The notes under the pieces: model-generated
Told to the model about the DNA's origin: nothing
Database searches by the model: none
What the model saw: the letters and a program-made list of their open reading frames with translations, nothing else
Made by a program: the position numbers and the translations under genes
NCBI RefSeq assembly: GCF_900129785.1
Contig: NZ_FSRC01000001.1
Coordinates: 248,001-312,000 of the forward strand
Reading direction: 5' to 3'
DNA length: 64,000 nucleotides
Source: Algoriphagus halophilus
Lineage (GTDB): Bacteria; Bacteroidota; Bacteroidia; Cytophagales; Cyclobacteriaceae
Shown: positions 54,945 to 63,638 of the stretch, one piece after another
Layout: each line of letters opens with the position of its first letter
Numbering within the stretch: position 1 is the stretch's first letter

Positions 54945-56039
54945 TTAATTCCGACGATTGAATTTCAGGTCTGTCACTTCCAGTTTTAACCAAGTCCAAT
55001 CACCTTCATCCAGTCTCCATGTTGCAGTCATTTTAGAAGGTACTTTGATGCCTTCAAATACTTGATAATCTGAAATATCCATGATCCACTCTTTTCTTTC
55101 AGCTTCTTCATTATTATCCATATATCTCAAGGCAGAAAACCGTACTACATCTCCCTGATCGTTGAAATAAAAAGTGCCTGATCCGCTGGTGCCTTGAAAT
55201 TCCATGGAAGCTTTCGCCGTATTCTCATCGATCATTTCCCAGGAAATAAAAGGACTTAATGCCAGAGAAGGAAACCACACCATTTCACCCAAATACCGCT
55301 GCAATGAGCCCTCGTCCAATTTCTCTCCCGATTCATTGACTATGTTGACAAGGGAGTTCAATTTAATGAGCATGCGGCCTTTCCCATTTTCAAATTTATC
55401 TCTACCCTGGAAGTTTAAAAAGGGATTCATTTCCACATCCACTGTCCAGATAAAAGCAGGTAGGTCCATCCGTGTATATTGTTTTGCGCTTGCCTGCATC
55501 CAATTTTTTTGATCGGGCTTCATACGCATTTCTGCTTTCTGCATCACTTCACCTACTTGGACTAGAGGTCTTCCAACAGCTCCTGAATTGTGAAGCCATT
55601 TTTTTACTGGAGTAGGTAATTCACTTAAGTCATTTTCTTGGAGGTTTTGATGCTCTTGGTCATGGATACCCCGTAAAAGATGCTGAGTCTCTTGATCAAC
55701 CTTAGATTGAAAATGCCATTGTCCCCATGCAATAAGAGAGATCAATAAAATGAGTAAGTTAGGAAAGGTCCCAAACTTGGCGTCTTTCCAAAATATGATG
55801 ATTAAGATTTGGGAAATCACAACTCCAAGGAGCCCAACTAACCAGGCATATTTTGAATGAATAAGATAAAGGATTCCATATGTAATAAGTAGGATTGCGG
55901 CAAGCAACCAAGTGATTCCCATGGATTTCGAAATAGGTAAGGTCAATTCCTTTACTTCCTTGATACCTAGTCCTTTCACAAACCCAAGCAAGTGAATAGC
56001 TCCGTGTAAAGCAACCAGGATAAAAAATGCAATTTTCAT
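54945..56039 (-). CDS. DUF6544 family membrane protein
   Basis: This 364-residue protein has four hydrophobic helices in the first 110 residues (VALHGAIHLLGFVKG start, then LLAAILLITYGILYLI, LVGLLGVVISQILIII and NLLILLISLIAW). A soluble beta-rich domain follows with LPTPVKKWLHNSGAVGRP, YTRMDLPAFIWTVDV and FQGTSGSGTFYFNDQGDV. This matches the DUF6544/DUF6920 group. No function is established. It is isolated, 196 bases upstream of the M20 gene on the same strand and 82 bases downstream of the aminotransferase. Confidence 0.75.
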   Translation of the reverse strand: MKIAFFILVALHGAIHLLGFVKGLGIKEVKELTLPISKSMGITWLLAAILLITYGILYLIHSKYAWLVGLLGVVISQILIIIFWKDAKFGTFPNLLILLISLIAWGQWHFQSKVDQETQHLLRGIHDQEHQNLQENDLSELPTPVKKWLHNSGAVGRPLVQVGEVMQKAEMRMKPDQKNWMQASAKQYTRMDLPAFIWTVDVEMNPFLNFQGRDKFENGKGRMLIKLNSLVNIVNESGEKLDEGSLQRYLGEMVWFPSLALSPFISWEMIDENTAKASMEFQGTSGSGTFYFNDQGDVVRFSALRYMDNNEEAERKEWIMDISDYQVFEGIKVPSKMTATWRLDEGDWTWLKLEVTDLKFNRRN

Positions 56040-56121
56040 GGGTTTTTAGGGTTTGGTTTTGTCTTAATCCAAATCTTCACTAGTTCAGGGAATAAGAAAT
56101 CTACCTATCTACTGCTTGGAA

Positions 56122-57441
56122 TTAGCCATTTCTCTTCTTTAGAACATATTCCTTTATTCTGCCCATTGCTATCTCTAGATCTGAGTGATCAAAACTAGTG
56201 ATTACCATTCTAAATAAACCTTTTTGCTGATGACCAAACCCATGGGTTGGAGTTAATAAGATCTTTGTTTGTTGATAAATGTCCAACCATAACTCTTCTT
56301 CCCCCAAATCAGATTTCTCGTTTAGAAATTCAGATAAGTCCATCCAAGTAAAAAGACTACCATAGGAAGGATTGAAAGGGATACTAAGATCCTTGAGCGT
56401 ACGACTTACAATTAGGTAAGACTCGGTTAGGGCTTTTTGGAAAGAAGAAAAATACTGTTCAAGGAATTCCAAATCATTTAATACTTCTGCAAGCACCCAT
56501 TGAGTGTAGTTAGAGATTGAATGACTCAATCCGATATTTCTATAGGCTTTGATCAAGTCTTCATTAAGAGAGTGAAGCAGGCCTACTCTAAACCCAGATA
56601 TTCCAAAATCTTTTGAAAAGGAATACCAGAAATGAAGAAAAGGGCTATGATATTCAGCCATGATTTTACCAAAGGAAACAAATTGGATCGGGTTCGGATA
56701 ATCATCCTTTATTTCAGGGTGCCGATGGTTGATGGGAGTGAGCCCATAAATTTCATTAACCACTAAATGGATTTGATGTGAAATGCACCAATCTGCAAGT
56801 TGACGTAATTGTTGCTCGCTGTAAATAGCTCCAGTAGGATTGTCAGGACTAGTTAAGATTAACATCCTGAATCTGCTACCGGCCGCTTCTATGTCACGTT
56901 TTGCTTGTTCTAATTGATCGGTATGAATAGGAATCCCATTATTGAGTTCCTCCATTTTTTGGTGCGTTTGTAGGTCATAGCGCTGTATGCTAGGAAACAC
57001 ACCAATATCCCCTGTGTACACGGGGTAACTTGGAGCAGGAATCACTGCAGTATCTCCCGGATCTCCTAGTAAAAATGCGGTCATTTCAATTACGGAGGTA
57101 GCTCCTACCGAGAAAGCCAATGATTCAGGGTTGACCTTCTCTTTAATTAAAAATTTGGATAAAAAATTGGCGGTAGCCTCTTTAAATTTCGGAATACCAG
57201 ATGGATCCCCATAGCTAGCAACCCAATTGGGAATGTTTTTTTCTCTTGTTACTTTTTGGATTCTATTTTTCAGCATTTCCCAACAAAGGTGATTCTCTGC
57301 CACGTTCATTGGAAATGCTCCTTCTGGATTCTCTTGAGCGTGAAATCGGTTTTTCATGGCTTCAAAATAAAGGTCCATGTCAACCCTTGCGGGTTTTTGG
57401 GCCGCCGCAGTGCCTTTTTTAGAAAGAAAAGCTGAATTCAT
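56122..57441 (-). CDS. Fold-type I aminotransferase (class I/II)
   Basis: This 439-residue cytoplasmic PLP enzyme has the asparagine motif N201-P-T-G, Tyr232 and the Schiff-base Lys277 in YSFSKDFGISGFRVG (with Arg285). It also has an N-terminal segment SYGDPSGIPKFKEA typical of aminotransferase/ACC-synthase-like members. It may be an amino-acid aminotransferase or a beta-lyase. The first 20 residues are Lys/Ala-rich and non-hydrophobic, so there is no export signal. The gene is upstream of the DUF6544 gene and may be a monocistron. Substrate unknown. Confidence 0.88.
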   Translation of the reverse strand: MNSAFLSKKGTAAAQKPARVDMDLYFEAMKNRFHAQENPEGAFPMNVAENHLCWEMLKNRIQKVTREKNIPNWVASYGDPSGIPKFKEATANFLSKFLIKEKVNPESLAFSVGATSVIEMTAFLLGDPGDTAVIPAPSYPVYTGDIGVFPSIQRYDLQTHQKMEELNNGIPIHTDQLEQAKRDIEAAGSRFRMLILTSPDNPTGAIYSEQQLRQLADWCISHQIHLVVNEIYGLTPINHRHPEIKDDYPNPIQFVSFGKIMAEYHSPFLHFWYSFSKDFGISGFRVGLLHSLNEDLIKAYRNIGLSHSISNYTQWVLAEVLNDLEFLEQYFSSFQKALTESYLIVSRTLKDLSIPFNPSYGSLFTWMDLSEFLNEKSDLGEEELWLDIYQQTKILLTPTHGFGHQQKGLFRMVITSFDHSDLEIAMGRIKEYVLKKRNG

Positions 57442-57632
57442 TACTTATTAAGATTGTAAAACAAAAACTAATCATAGCTTCATTGAAATCCAATAATATG
57501 TAGTAGTAATCTAAAACTTGGTAATTGTTAAAAAATTTGGGAATAAGGATAGTACAGAATAGTTGTATTGTTTCATTTTGTTACATTAATGATTGTTTCT
57601 ACAACTATGTAAACTTCAAACCCAAAATTTCC

Positions 57633-60600
57633 ATGAAGAAACTAATCTATATCCTATTTTTTGTGGGATTGACCAATCATGCTTTTTCACAATCATCCAT
57701 TCAACAATCTAGTTTTCTTCAGCCTCCCCAAGAAGCAAAACCTAGGGTTTGGTGGCATTGGATGAATGGAAATATTACAAAAGAGGGGATAAGGAAAGAT
57801 TTGGATTGGATGGAGAAAACGGGGATTGGAGGCTTTCAGAATTTTGATGCCAACTTATTTACTCCAGTAGTTGTGGAGGAGAAGTTAGTCTTTATGACTC
57901 CTGCCTGGAAGGAGGCATTCCAGTATGCCACTGATTTAGCAGGAGATAAAGAGCTGGAAATGGCCATTGCGGGTTCCCCTGGTTGGTCGGTCACAGGAGG
58001 GCCATGGGTTACACCGGAAGATGCCATGAAAAAATATGTCTGGACAGAAACCTTGGTAAAAGGAGGTGAATCCATTCAGATTTTATTGCCTCAACCTTCT
58101 GCTCAGACAGGGAAATACCAGGATGCACACGTGGAAGGCGGAGGGATTTCTGGAGGTTTTATAGGTGAGGAACCCAAGTTTTACAAAGATGCTTTGGTCG
58201 TGGCATTTCCAGTTCCAGAAAATGAGAAATCAATTCAGGAGTTAGACCCTAAAATCACCAGAAGTGGGGGCGACTTTGACCCAAACTTGCTTTTGGATGG
58301 TCAAATTGACGAGGGTGGATTTTTGCCTCCCATGGAAGTTGGAGAGGATATGTGGATTCAATATGCATTCGACCAGTCTCAAACTTTCAAAGCAATGAGT
58401 GTTTCTGGAGCAATGAATGGTGCTTTAGCAGAATTCAATGGAGGTCCGGAGAACCGTAGTCTCAAAGTCAGTGAAGATGGCGTGAATTTCAGGACCATCG
58501 CCAAAGTTTCAGGAAGTACCGTTCCTTTCAATACCGTTTCATTTGCTCCCGTTACTGCTAAATATTGGAGAATCTGTTTCGAAACTTTACCCGGTGAAGT
58601 CAACTTATTTGCTGCGATGGCAGGTGGACCCATGGAAGAGCCCAAACCTGCTGGGGTTCAAGTAGCAGAATTTCAATTGTACACTACATCCAGAATTGAT
58701 CAGGTGGAGGATAAGGCTGGGTTTTCTCCTTGGACTGAAGATTATGCGCTGGCAGAAATGGAAGTCAACTTATCAAGTGATGAAGTACTGCCAAAGAACC
58801 AAATCATTGATCTTACTTCTCAAATGAAGCCAGATGGTTCCTTCAGCTGGAATGCACCTGCTGGGAAATGGAAAATTATCCGCTTCGGATACTCGCTTAC
58901 AGGCCGCCAAAATCATCCTGCATCTCCTGAAGCTACCGGTTTAGAAGTGGATAAGTTAGACAAGGAAGCAGTACGAAGGTATATCAACCATTATTTGGAT
59001 TTATACGAAGATGCAACGGGTGGGAAGTTAGGCCCTGAAGGATTGGAATACATGATTTTGGATAGTTATGAAGCAGGGCATATGACTTGGACAGCAGACT
59101 TTCCTATTGAATTTGAGAAGAGAAGAGGATATAGCATGGTGCCTTATGTTCCTGTACTGACAGGGATGTTAGTAAACAGTAGAGAAGATAGCGAGAAATT
59201 TCTCTGGGATTTTAGAAAAACCATCGGGGAAATGATATCTGATAATCACTACGATGTGATTGGGGAAGAGCTTCATAAAAGAGGGATGCGCCGCTATACG
59301 GAATCCCATGAAAATAAGAGGATTTATTTGGCTGATGGAATGGATGTAAAGCGTCATGCGGATATTCCTATGTCAGCCATGTGGACGCCGGGAAGTTTGG
59401 CAGGTGGGTCAGATGAAGAAGTAAGAAGTGAGGCCGACATACGAGAATCCGCCTCCGTGGCAAATATTTATGGAAAACCTTTTGTCGCAGCCGAATCCAT
59501 GACTTCAGTAGGAAGGCCATTTCAGGAATATCCTGAACGTTTGAAAAGGACGGCTGATCTGGAATTGGCCTCAGGCCTCAACCGTTTTGTAATTCATACT
59601 TCCGTTCACCAGCCTTTGGATGATAAAAAGCCTGGATTTTCCTTGGGGCCATTTGGTCAGTACTTTACCAGACAAGAGACTTGGGCAGACATGGCCAAAC
59701 CTTGGATTGATTATTTGGGCAGGAGTTCCTATATGCTTCAACAAGGGAGGAATGTAGCAGATATCCTTTATTACTATGGTGAGAACACCAATATTACCTG
59801 GCTGGCTAGAGAAGAGCTCCCCACTATTCCAAGTGGGTACGAATTTGACTTTGTGAATTCTACTGTTTTGAAAGAGGCAATTACTGCTGATGGAGGAAGG
59901 CTGAAAGCCAAAAGTGGGAACACCTATGAAGTGTTGATGCTGGATGAAAGTGCGAAATTAATGACCTTGTCTGTATTGGAAAAGCTAAAATCTTTAGCTG
60001 ATGCAGGAGTGAAAATCATCGGAAAAAAGCCTGTTAAGTCCCCAAGTTTGTCGGATAATGAAGAGGTCTTCAAACAGCTAGCCAATGAAATATGGGAGCT
60101 GGAAAATGTAGGAGAGAATTTACAACTACCCGTCCAGCCTGATGTAAGCGTAAGCGGAACAGACCATGAAATTCTTTTCCGACATCGAAAATCAGCTACC
60201 GCAGATATTTATTGGTTTAATAACAGGAATGTAAATCCAACCCAAGCTTTGGTTAGCGTCAGAACCTCAGGAAAACTTCCCTTAAAATGGAACCCGATCA
60301 CAGGGGAAACAGAAGGGGTATCCTATGAGGTAATAGATGGAAGGACTGAAATTCCATTGGATTTTGAGTCTTGGGGTGCTTTTTTCATCGTTTTTGAAGG
60401 AGATTTGACCGTCAATTCAGTCACTTTTGCAGAGAAAAGTGAAACGGAGGTTCAAAAAGTAACTGGACCCTGGAAAGTGGATTTTGGAGGACTAGTTAAA
60501 GATTTTTCAACCTTGACTTCTTGGTCAACCAATGAAGATCAAGAAATCAAATACTATTCTGGAACTGCTAATTATACGAACATTTTTAATCTTCCAGAAA

Positions 60601-60908
60601 AAGAGAATGAGGCAAAATATGAGTTGGATTTGGGATCTGTGAAGTATCTCGCAGAAGTAATCCTAAATGGAAAGAATCTGGGGATTGTTTGGAAAACCCC
60701 ATTCAAACTGGACATCACCAAAGCTTTGAAGCAAGGAGAAAATCAATTAGAAATTAGGGTAGTCAATACCTGGGTCAATAGACTCATTGGCGATGCGCAA
60801 ACGGAAGCCAATACATCTACTTTTACCACCATGCCATTTTACCAGGCAAATTCCCCATTAATGGAATCAGGATTGTTGGGGCCGGTTAAGATCATGAAAG
60901 TGGATTAG
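57633..60908 (+). CDS. Secreted GH106-family glycoside hydrolase
   Basis: This is a 1091-residue protein when started at the ATG at 57633, which gives a clean Sec signal (LIYILFFVGLTNHAFSQ). An in-frame TTG 36 codons upstream encodes no leader and is rejected. It has the GH106 hallmarks PRVWWHWMNGNITKEGIRKD and GIGGFQNFDANLF near the N-terminus. Catalytic-domain blocks such as YMILDSYEAGHMTW, TESHENKRIYLADGMD and AAESMTSVG follow, and a C-terminal galactose-binding-like domain ends in LEIRVVNTWVNRLIGD. GH106 enzymes are alpha-L-rhamnosidases that act on rhamnogalacturonan or other rhamnosides. The position near the TonB receptor suggests nothing more specific. Confidence 0.88.
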   Translation: MKKLIYILFFVGLTNHAFSQSSIQQSSFLQPPQEAKPRVWWHWMNGNITKEGIRKDLDWMEKTGIGGFQNFDANLFTPVVVEEKLVFMTPAWKEAFQYATDLAGDKELEMAIAGSPGWSVTGGPWVTPEDAMKKYVWTETLVKGGESIQILLPQPSAQTGKYQDAHVEGGGISGGFIGEEPKFYKDALVVAFPVPENEKSIQELDPKITRSGGDFDPNLLLDGQIDEGGFLPPMEVGEDMWIQYAFDQSQTFKAMSVSGAMNGALAEFNGGPENRSLKVSEDGVNFRTIAKVSGSTVPFNTVSFAPVTAKYWRICFETLPGEVNLFAAMAGGPMEEPKPAGVQVAEFQLYTTSRIDQVEDKAGFSPWTEDYALAEMEVNLSSDEVLPKNQIIDLTSQMKPDGSFSWNAPAGKWKIIRFGYSLTGRQNHPASPEATGLEVDKLDKEAVRRYINHYLDLYEDATGGKLGPEGLEYMILDSYEAGHMTWTADFPIEFEKRRGYSMVPYVPVLTGMLVNSREDSEKFLWDFRKTIGEMISDNHYDVIGEELHKRGMRRYTESHENKRIYLADGMDVKRHADIPMSAMWTPGSLAGGSDEEVRSEADIRESASVANIYGKPFVAAESMTSVGRPFQEYPERLKRTADLELASGLNRFVIHTSVHQPLDDKKPGFSLGPFGQYFTRQETWADMAKPWIDYLGRSSYMLQQGRNVADILYYYGENTNITWLAREELPTIPSGYEFDFVNSTVLKEAITADGGRLKAKSGNTYEVLMLDESAKLMTLSVLEKLKSLADAGVKIIGKKPVKSPSLSDNEEVFKQLANEIWELENVGENLQLPVQPDVSVSGTDHEILFRHRKSATADIYWFNNRNVNPTQALVSVRTSGKLPLKWNPITGETEGVSYEVIDGRTEIPLDFESWGAFFIVFEGDLTVNSVTFAEKSETEVQKVTGPWKVDFGGLVKDFSTLTSWSTNEDQEIKYYSGTANYTNIFNLPEKENEAKYELDLGSVKYLAEVILNGKNLGIVWKTPFKLDITKALKQGENQLEIRVVNTWVNRLIGDAQTEANTSTFTTMPFYQANSPLMESGLLGPVKIMKVD

Positions 60909-60926
60909 TGATGGCAATTTGAACTT

Positions 60927-60956
60927 AAAAATCCCTGGAGGAATCCAGGGATTTTT
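60927..60956 (+). terminator. Intrinsic, bidirectional terminator after the GH106 gene
   Basis: A perfect 12-bp stem aaaaatccctgg / ccagggattttt (60927-60938 with 60945-60956) has a 6-base loop. It separates the plus-strand GH106 gene from the converging TonB receptor gene and could serve both. Confidence 0.92.
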
Positions 60957-60983
60957 AATCTAAGGTTATATGTGATTCACATT

Positions 60984-63158
60984 TTACAAGAGTCTGAATT
61001 TGATTCCTCCATTGATAACAAATCCATCCACAGGGGCGTAAATATCCCTGAATTCTGGATTGGAAATACTGCCTGTATAAATGGTGTCAAACCGGGTTTG
61101 GCGGGTATCCAGAAAATTTTCAAAATTCAGGAATATGGAAAAAGATTCTCCAAATTTCTTCTCACTCATCAATCCCACAATCCAATAGGATTTTCCTTCC
61201 TCCCCATCATTCAGTTGCTGAGGACTGAAATAATATGCTTCCAGACCGATCCAAAAATTCTCATGCTTTTCATACATCAACACATTGTTGATGCGGTGTT
61301 TTGCCACCAAGGGGTAAGTTGATTTTATATCATTGTATTGTTGATGAACATCGGCAAAGGTATATCCTACAAATAGTTTAAAATCCTTGTAATTCCATTT
61401 CATGTTAAGTTCTAGGCCTTTGGTCTCCAAGTTTCCTGTGGGCTGTTGAAATTCATAATTATTCCCTGTTGGAGTAAGTAAAAGTGGGTTTTGAATGCTG
61501 GTATAAAATAAAAGGGTATTGGCTACCAAAGATAGTTCCTCTCCAAATGCGACTTTATAATTGAGGTCCAGGTTGGCTCCAGATGATTTTTCTGCCTCAA
61601 AAAGATCCGGATTTATGGGGGAAATATATTGGAAATGAATCCGCTCGGCATCTTCTGTAAATACGGTTGGGGATTTATATCCCAACCCGCCACCAAGTCG
61701 AAATGTGAGTGCATCGGTAGGTTTGTACATGGCTGAGAACTTCGGCAGGGGAAATACTCCATACTCTTTCTGATAATCCAGCCTGAATCCTGTTTCAAAA
61801 GTCCATTGCTCGGATGCATTCCATAGGTTTTGGACAAAAGCCCCATAGGTATTCAGATTGTAATCAAGGGGAGTGTCCTCATTTCCTTCTTGTTGGACGA
61901 ATTGATCCGTCCATAAATTCAGTCCTCCTATCCATTCTGATTGGTTTCCTTTGGTGCTGATATTTACTTCAGAGAAAGAAGAATATTGCTTCCCCGAAAA
62001 CAGGAAATCAGGGATTTCTATGCTTCTGTCATAATAGCTGTAACTGTTTTTTACTTGAAATTGAGTTGCTTCATTTAGTTGAAGATCATAGTTCAGGCTA
62101 GTGGAAACACGATCCGTGGTATTCTTTTCAAAATAAGGGTTTGACACTTCCGCTCCTTTAATAAAATCTAAATTTCCTCCCAATCTATCTTCCTTCATTA
62201 AGTTCAATCCCAGGGTTAAGCTTGAATTGGGATGGATGTCCCAGAAAAGTTTTGGGTTGATGGTCCATCGGTCGAATTTTGGGATGGCAGTCAATCCGAT
62301 ATCTGCAGGATCATAAGCAGTTCCTTTGTTGTAGGAGGTGAAAATGGTAGTGCCTATTTTTCCTTTTTTTGCCGCATAAAAGGCACTTGCATCTAATCCC
62401 AATGCGGAGGTGGCATTAAGCATTATGGACAATTCGGGTTCTTCCTGAGGGCTTTTGGAAATCAAATTGACCAATCCAGCGATGGCTCCTCCTCCATATA
62501 GGGTAGAGGAGGCTCCTTTGATCACTTCCACTTGAGCTAAGTCCAATGGTGCAATTTGCATCAGGCTCAACCCGGAAGAATACCCTGCATATATGGGAAG
62601 TCCATCTCTCAATAGTTGGGTGTATTTTCCATCCAAACCTTGTATTCTAATGCTGGAGTTGTAACTCGTAGCGGAGGTCTGCTGAGTTTGAATCCCCGTA
62701 CTTTCATTGAGAAGCATCCGGATATCTCCAGGTTTCATGTTTCCTTTTTCTGAGAGTTCTTCTCCTGCAATGATTTCTACCCTTGTCGGAACATCCTCTA
62801 TGACTCTGGAACTTCGATTGGATTGAACGAGCAGTTCTTCCATCTCTTCCTCAGAATGATCAAGAGAAAATTCTTCTGGCATCTCTGAAAGGCCCACAGG
62901 AAAAGCCCGTTTGATTCGCAGGGTTTCATACCCCAGGTACCGAATTTCCAAGGTAAAGGTGCCATCTGGAACTTGTTCAAGAAGTACCAAACCATTTTCA
63001 TCAGAAACAGCTCCGAGAGGTATTTCTTTTATCAATATAGTAGCTCCTACCAAAGGAGCTCCCGAGTCTTTATCACTGATTTTAGCTTGGTAGTCGGTTT
63101 GGGAATAGGCAAGGTGACAGATACCTAGGGAAATGCCTACTAATAAATATTTTAGCAT
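60984..63158 (-). CDS. TonB-dependent receptor with carboxypeptidase-like N-domain
   Basis: This 724-residue outer-membrane receptor has a signal to about residue 19. A CarboxypepD-regulatory-like domain (QAKISDKDSGAPLVGATILI) is followed by a TonB plug with the VEIIAGEELSEKGNMKPGDI and SVIGLDGKYTQLLRDGLPIYAGYSSGL-type blocks (short form: GLPIYAGYSSG) and a barrel ending in VINGGIKFRLL. It resembles siderophore, metal or cofactor receptors. The gene directly upstream (56 bases) encodes a Cys-rich exported small protein, so metal (copper or zinc) uptake or sensing is plausible. That is inference. Confidence 0.9.
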   Translation of the reverse strand: MLKYLLVGISLGICHLAYSQTDYQAKISDKDSGAPLVGATILIKEIPLGAVSDENGLVLLEQVPDGTFTLEIRYLGYETLRIKRAFPVGLSEMPEEFSLDHSEEEMEELLVQSNRSSRVIEDVPTRVEIIAGEELSEKGNMKPGDIRMLLNESTGIQTQQTSATSYNSSIRIQGLDGKYTQLLRDGLPIYAGYSSGLSLMQIAPLDLAQVEVIKGASSTLYGGGAIAGLVNLISKSPQEEPELSIMLNATSALGLDASAFYAAKKGKIGTTIFTSYNKGTAYDPADIGLTAIPKFDRWTINPKLFWDIHPNSSLTLGLNLMKEDRLGGNLDFIKGAEVSNPYFEKNTTDRVSTSLNYDLQLNEATQFQVKNSYSYYDRSIEIPDFLFSGKQYSSFSEVNISTKGNQSEWIGGLNLWTDQFVQQEGNEDTPLDYNLNTYGAFVQNLWNASEQWTFETGFRLDYQKEYGVFPLPKFSAMYKPTDALTFRLGGGLGYKSPTVFTEDAERIHFQYISPINPDLFEAEKSSGANLDLNYKVAFGEELSLVANTLLFYTSIQNPLLLTPTGNNYEFQQPTGNLETKGLELNMKWNYKDFKLFVGYTFADVHQQYNDIKSTYPLVAKHRINNVLMYEKHENFWIGLEAYYFSPQQLNDGEEGKSYWIVGLMSEKKFGESFSIFLNFENFLDTRQTRFDTIYTGSISNPEFRDIYAPVDGFVINGGIKFRLL

Positions 63159-63213
63159 GATTGATTGATCGTATGGAAACTAGACGAGAGGTGCTCGGTT
63201 TGAGCGAGGCGAG

Positions 63214-63537
63214 TTAGGAGATTGGATCGCCCGGTGGCTTTTCGATTCTCATGCTATGTTGCTCCGAAATAGGTGCTTTCCAAAAAAGGATCGGTTGGGA
63301 TTTGATTTCTTCGGAAATGTGAAGAATTGGGAAGGAGAATTTTTCTGTGGAAAATCCAGTACAGGTTCCACAGGAATAGAATGGGGAACAAGGCAGATGA
63401 TCCTCGCAGTCTTCCTCTGAGCCAACGTCTGATGCTAGGTTGACCTCGGTAGTATCACAGCTTTTTTCCATGCTGCAACAAGGCATACCTGTCAGCCAAA
63501 AAGAGAGCAGCGCCATTAAAACCGATAAAATCTTCAT
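63214..63537 (-). CDS. Small exported Cys-rich protein (DUF6660-like)
   Basis: This 107-residue protein has a short signal peptide (about 1-18). The mature part holds cysteines in CC, SCD, EDCEDH, PCSPFYSCGTC arrangements, followed by a non-cysteine tail. This resembles the DUF6660 type of small exported proteins that lie directly in front of metal-linked TonB receptors in Bacteroidota; the match is from memory and not certain. The clustered Cys and acidic/His residues suggest metal binding. It is co-oriented with the TonB receptor (56 bases apart) and probably shares its transcript. Confidence 0.65.
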   Translation of the reverse strand: MKILSVLMALLSFWLTGMPCCSMEKSCDTTEVNLASDVGSEEDCEDHLPCSPFYSCGTCTGFSTEKFSFPILHISEEIKSQPILFWKAPISEQHSMRIEKPPGDPIS

Positions 63538-63589
63538 CCTTCAAATGTAAAAAATTGATCACTAGATAAAAGAATCAAGTCGCAAATAA

Positions 63590-63616
63590 AAAAGCCTCGT
63601 GGCTTACGAGGCTTTT
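63590..63616 (-). terminator. Intrinsic terminator after the phospholipase C gene
   Basis: Arms aaaagcctcg and cgaggctttt (63590-63599 with 63607-63616) form a 10-bp stem plus a closing pair. On the minus strand it is followed by a run of U residues. It lies 22 bases past the stop of the partial gene at the window end. Confidence 0.88.
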
Positions 63617-63638
63617 GAAAGTATTGGTGGTTTTTAAA

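Noticed and set aside
57525..57632. 36-codon N-terminal extension of the GH106 gene from a TTG
   Set aside because: The Sec signal begins at the ATG at 57633; the extension has no leader character.
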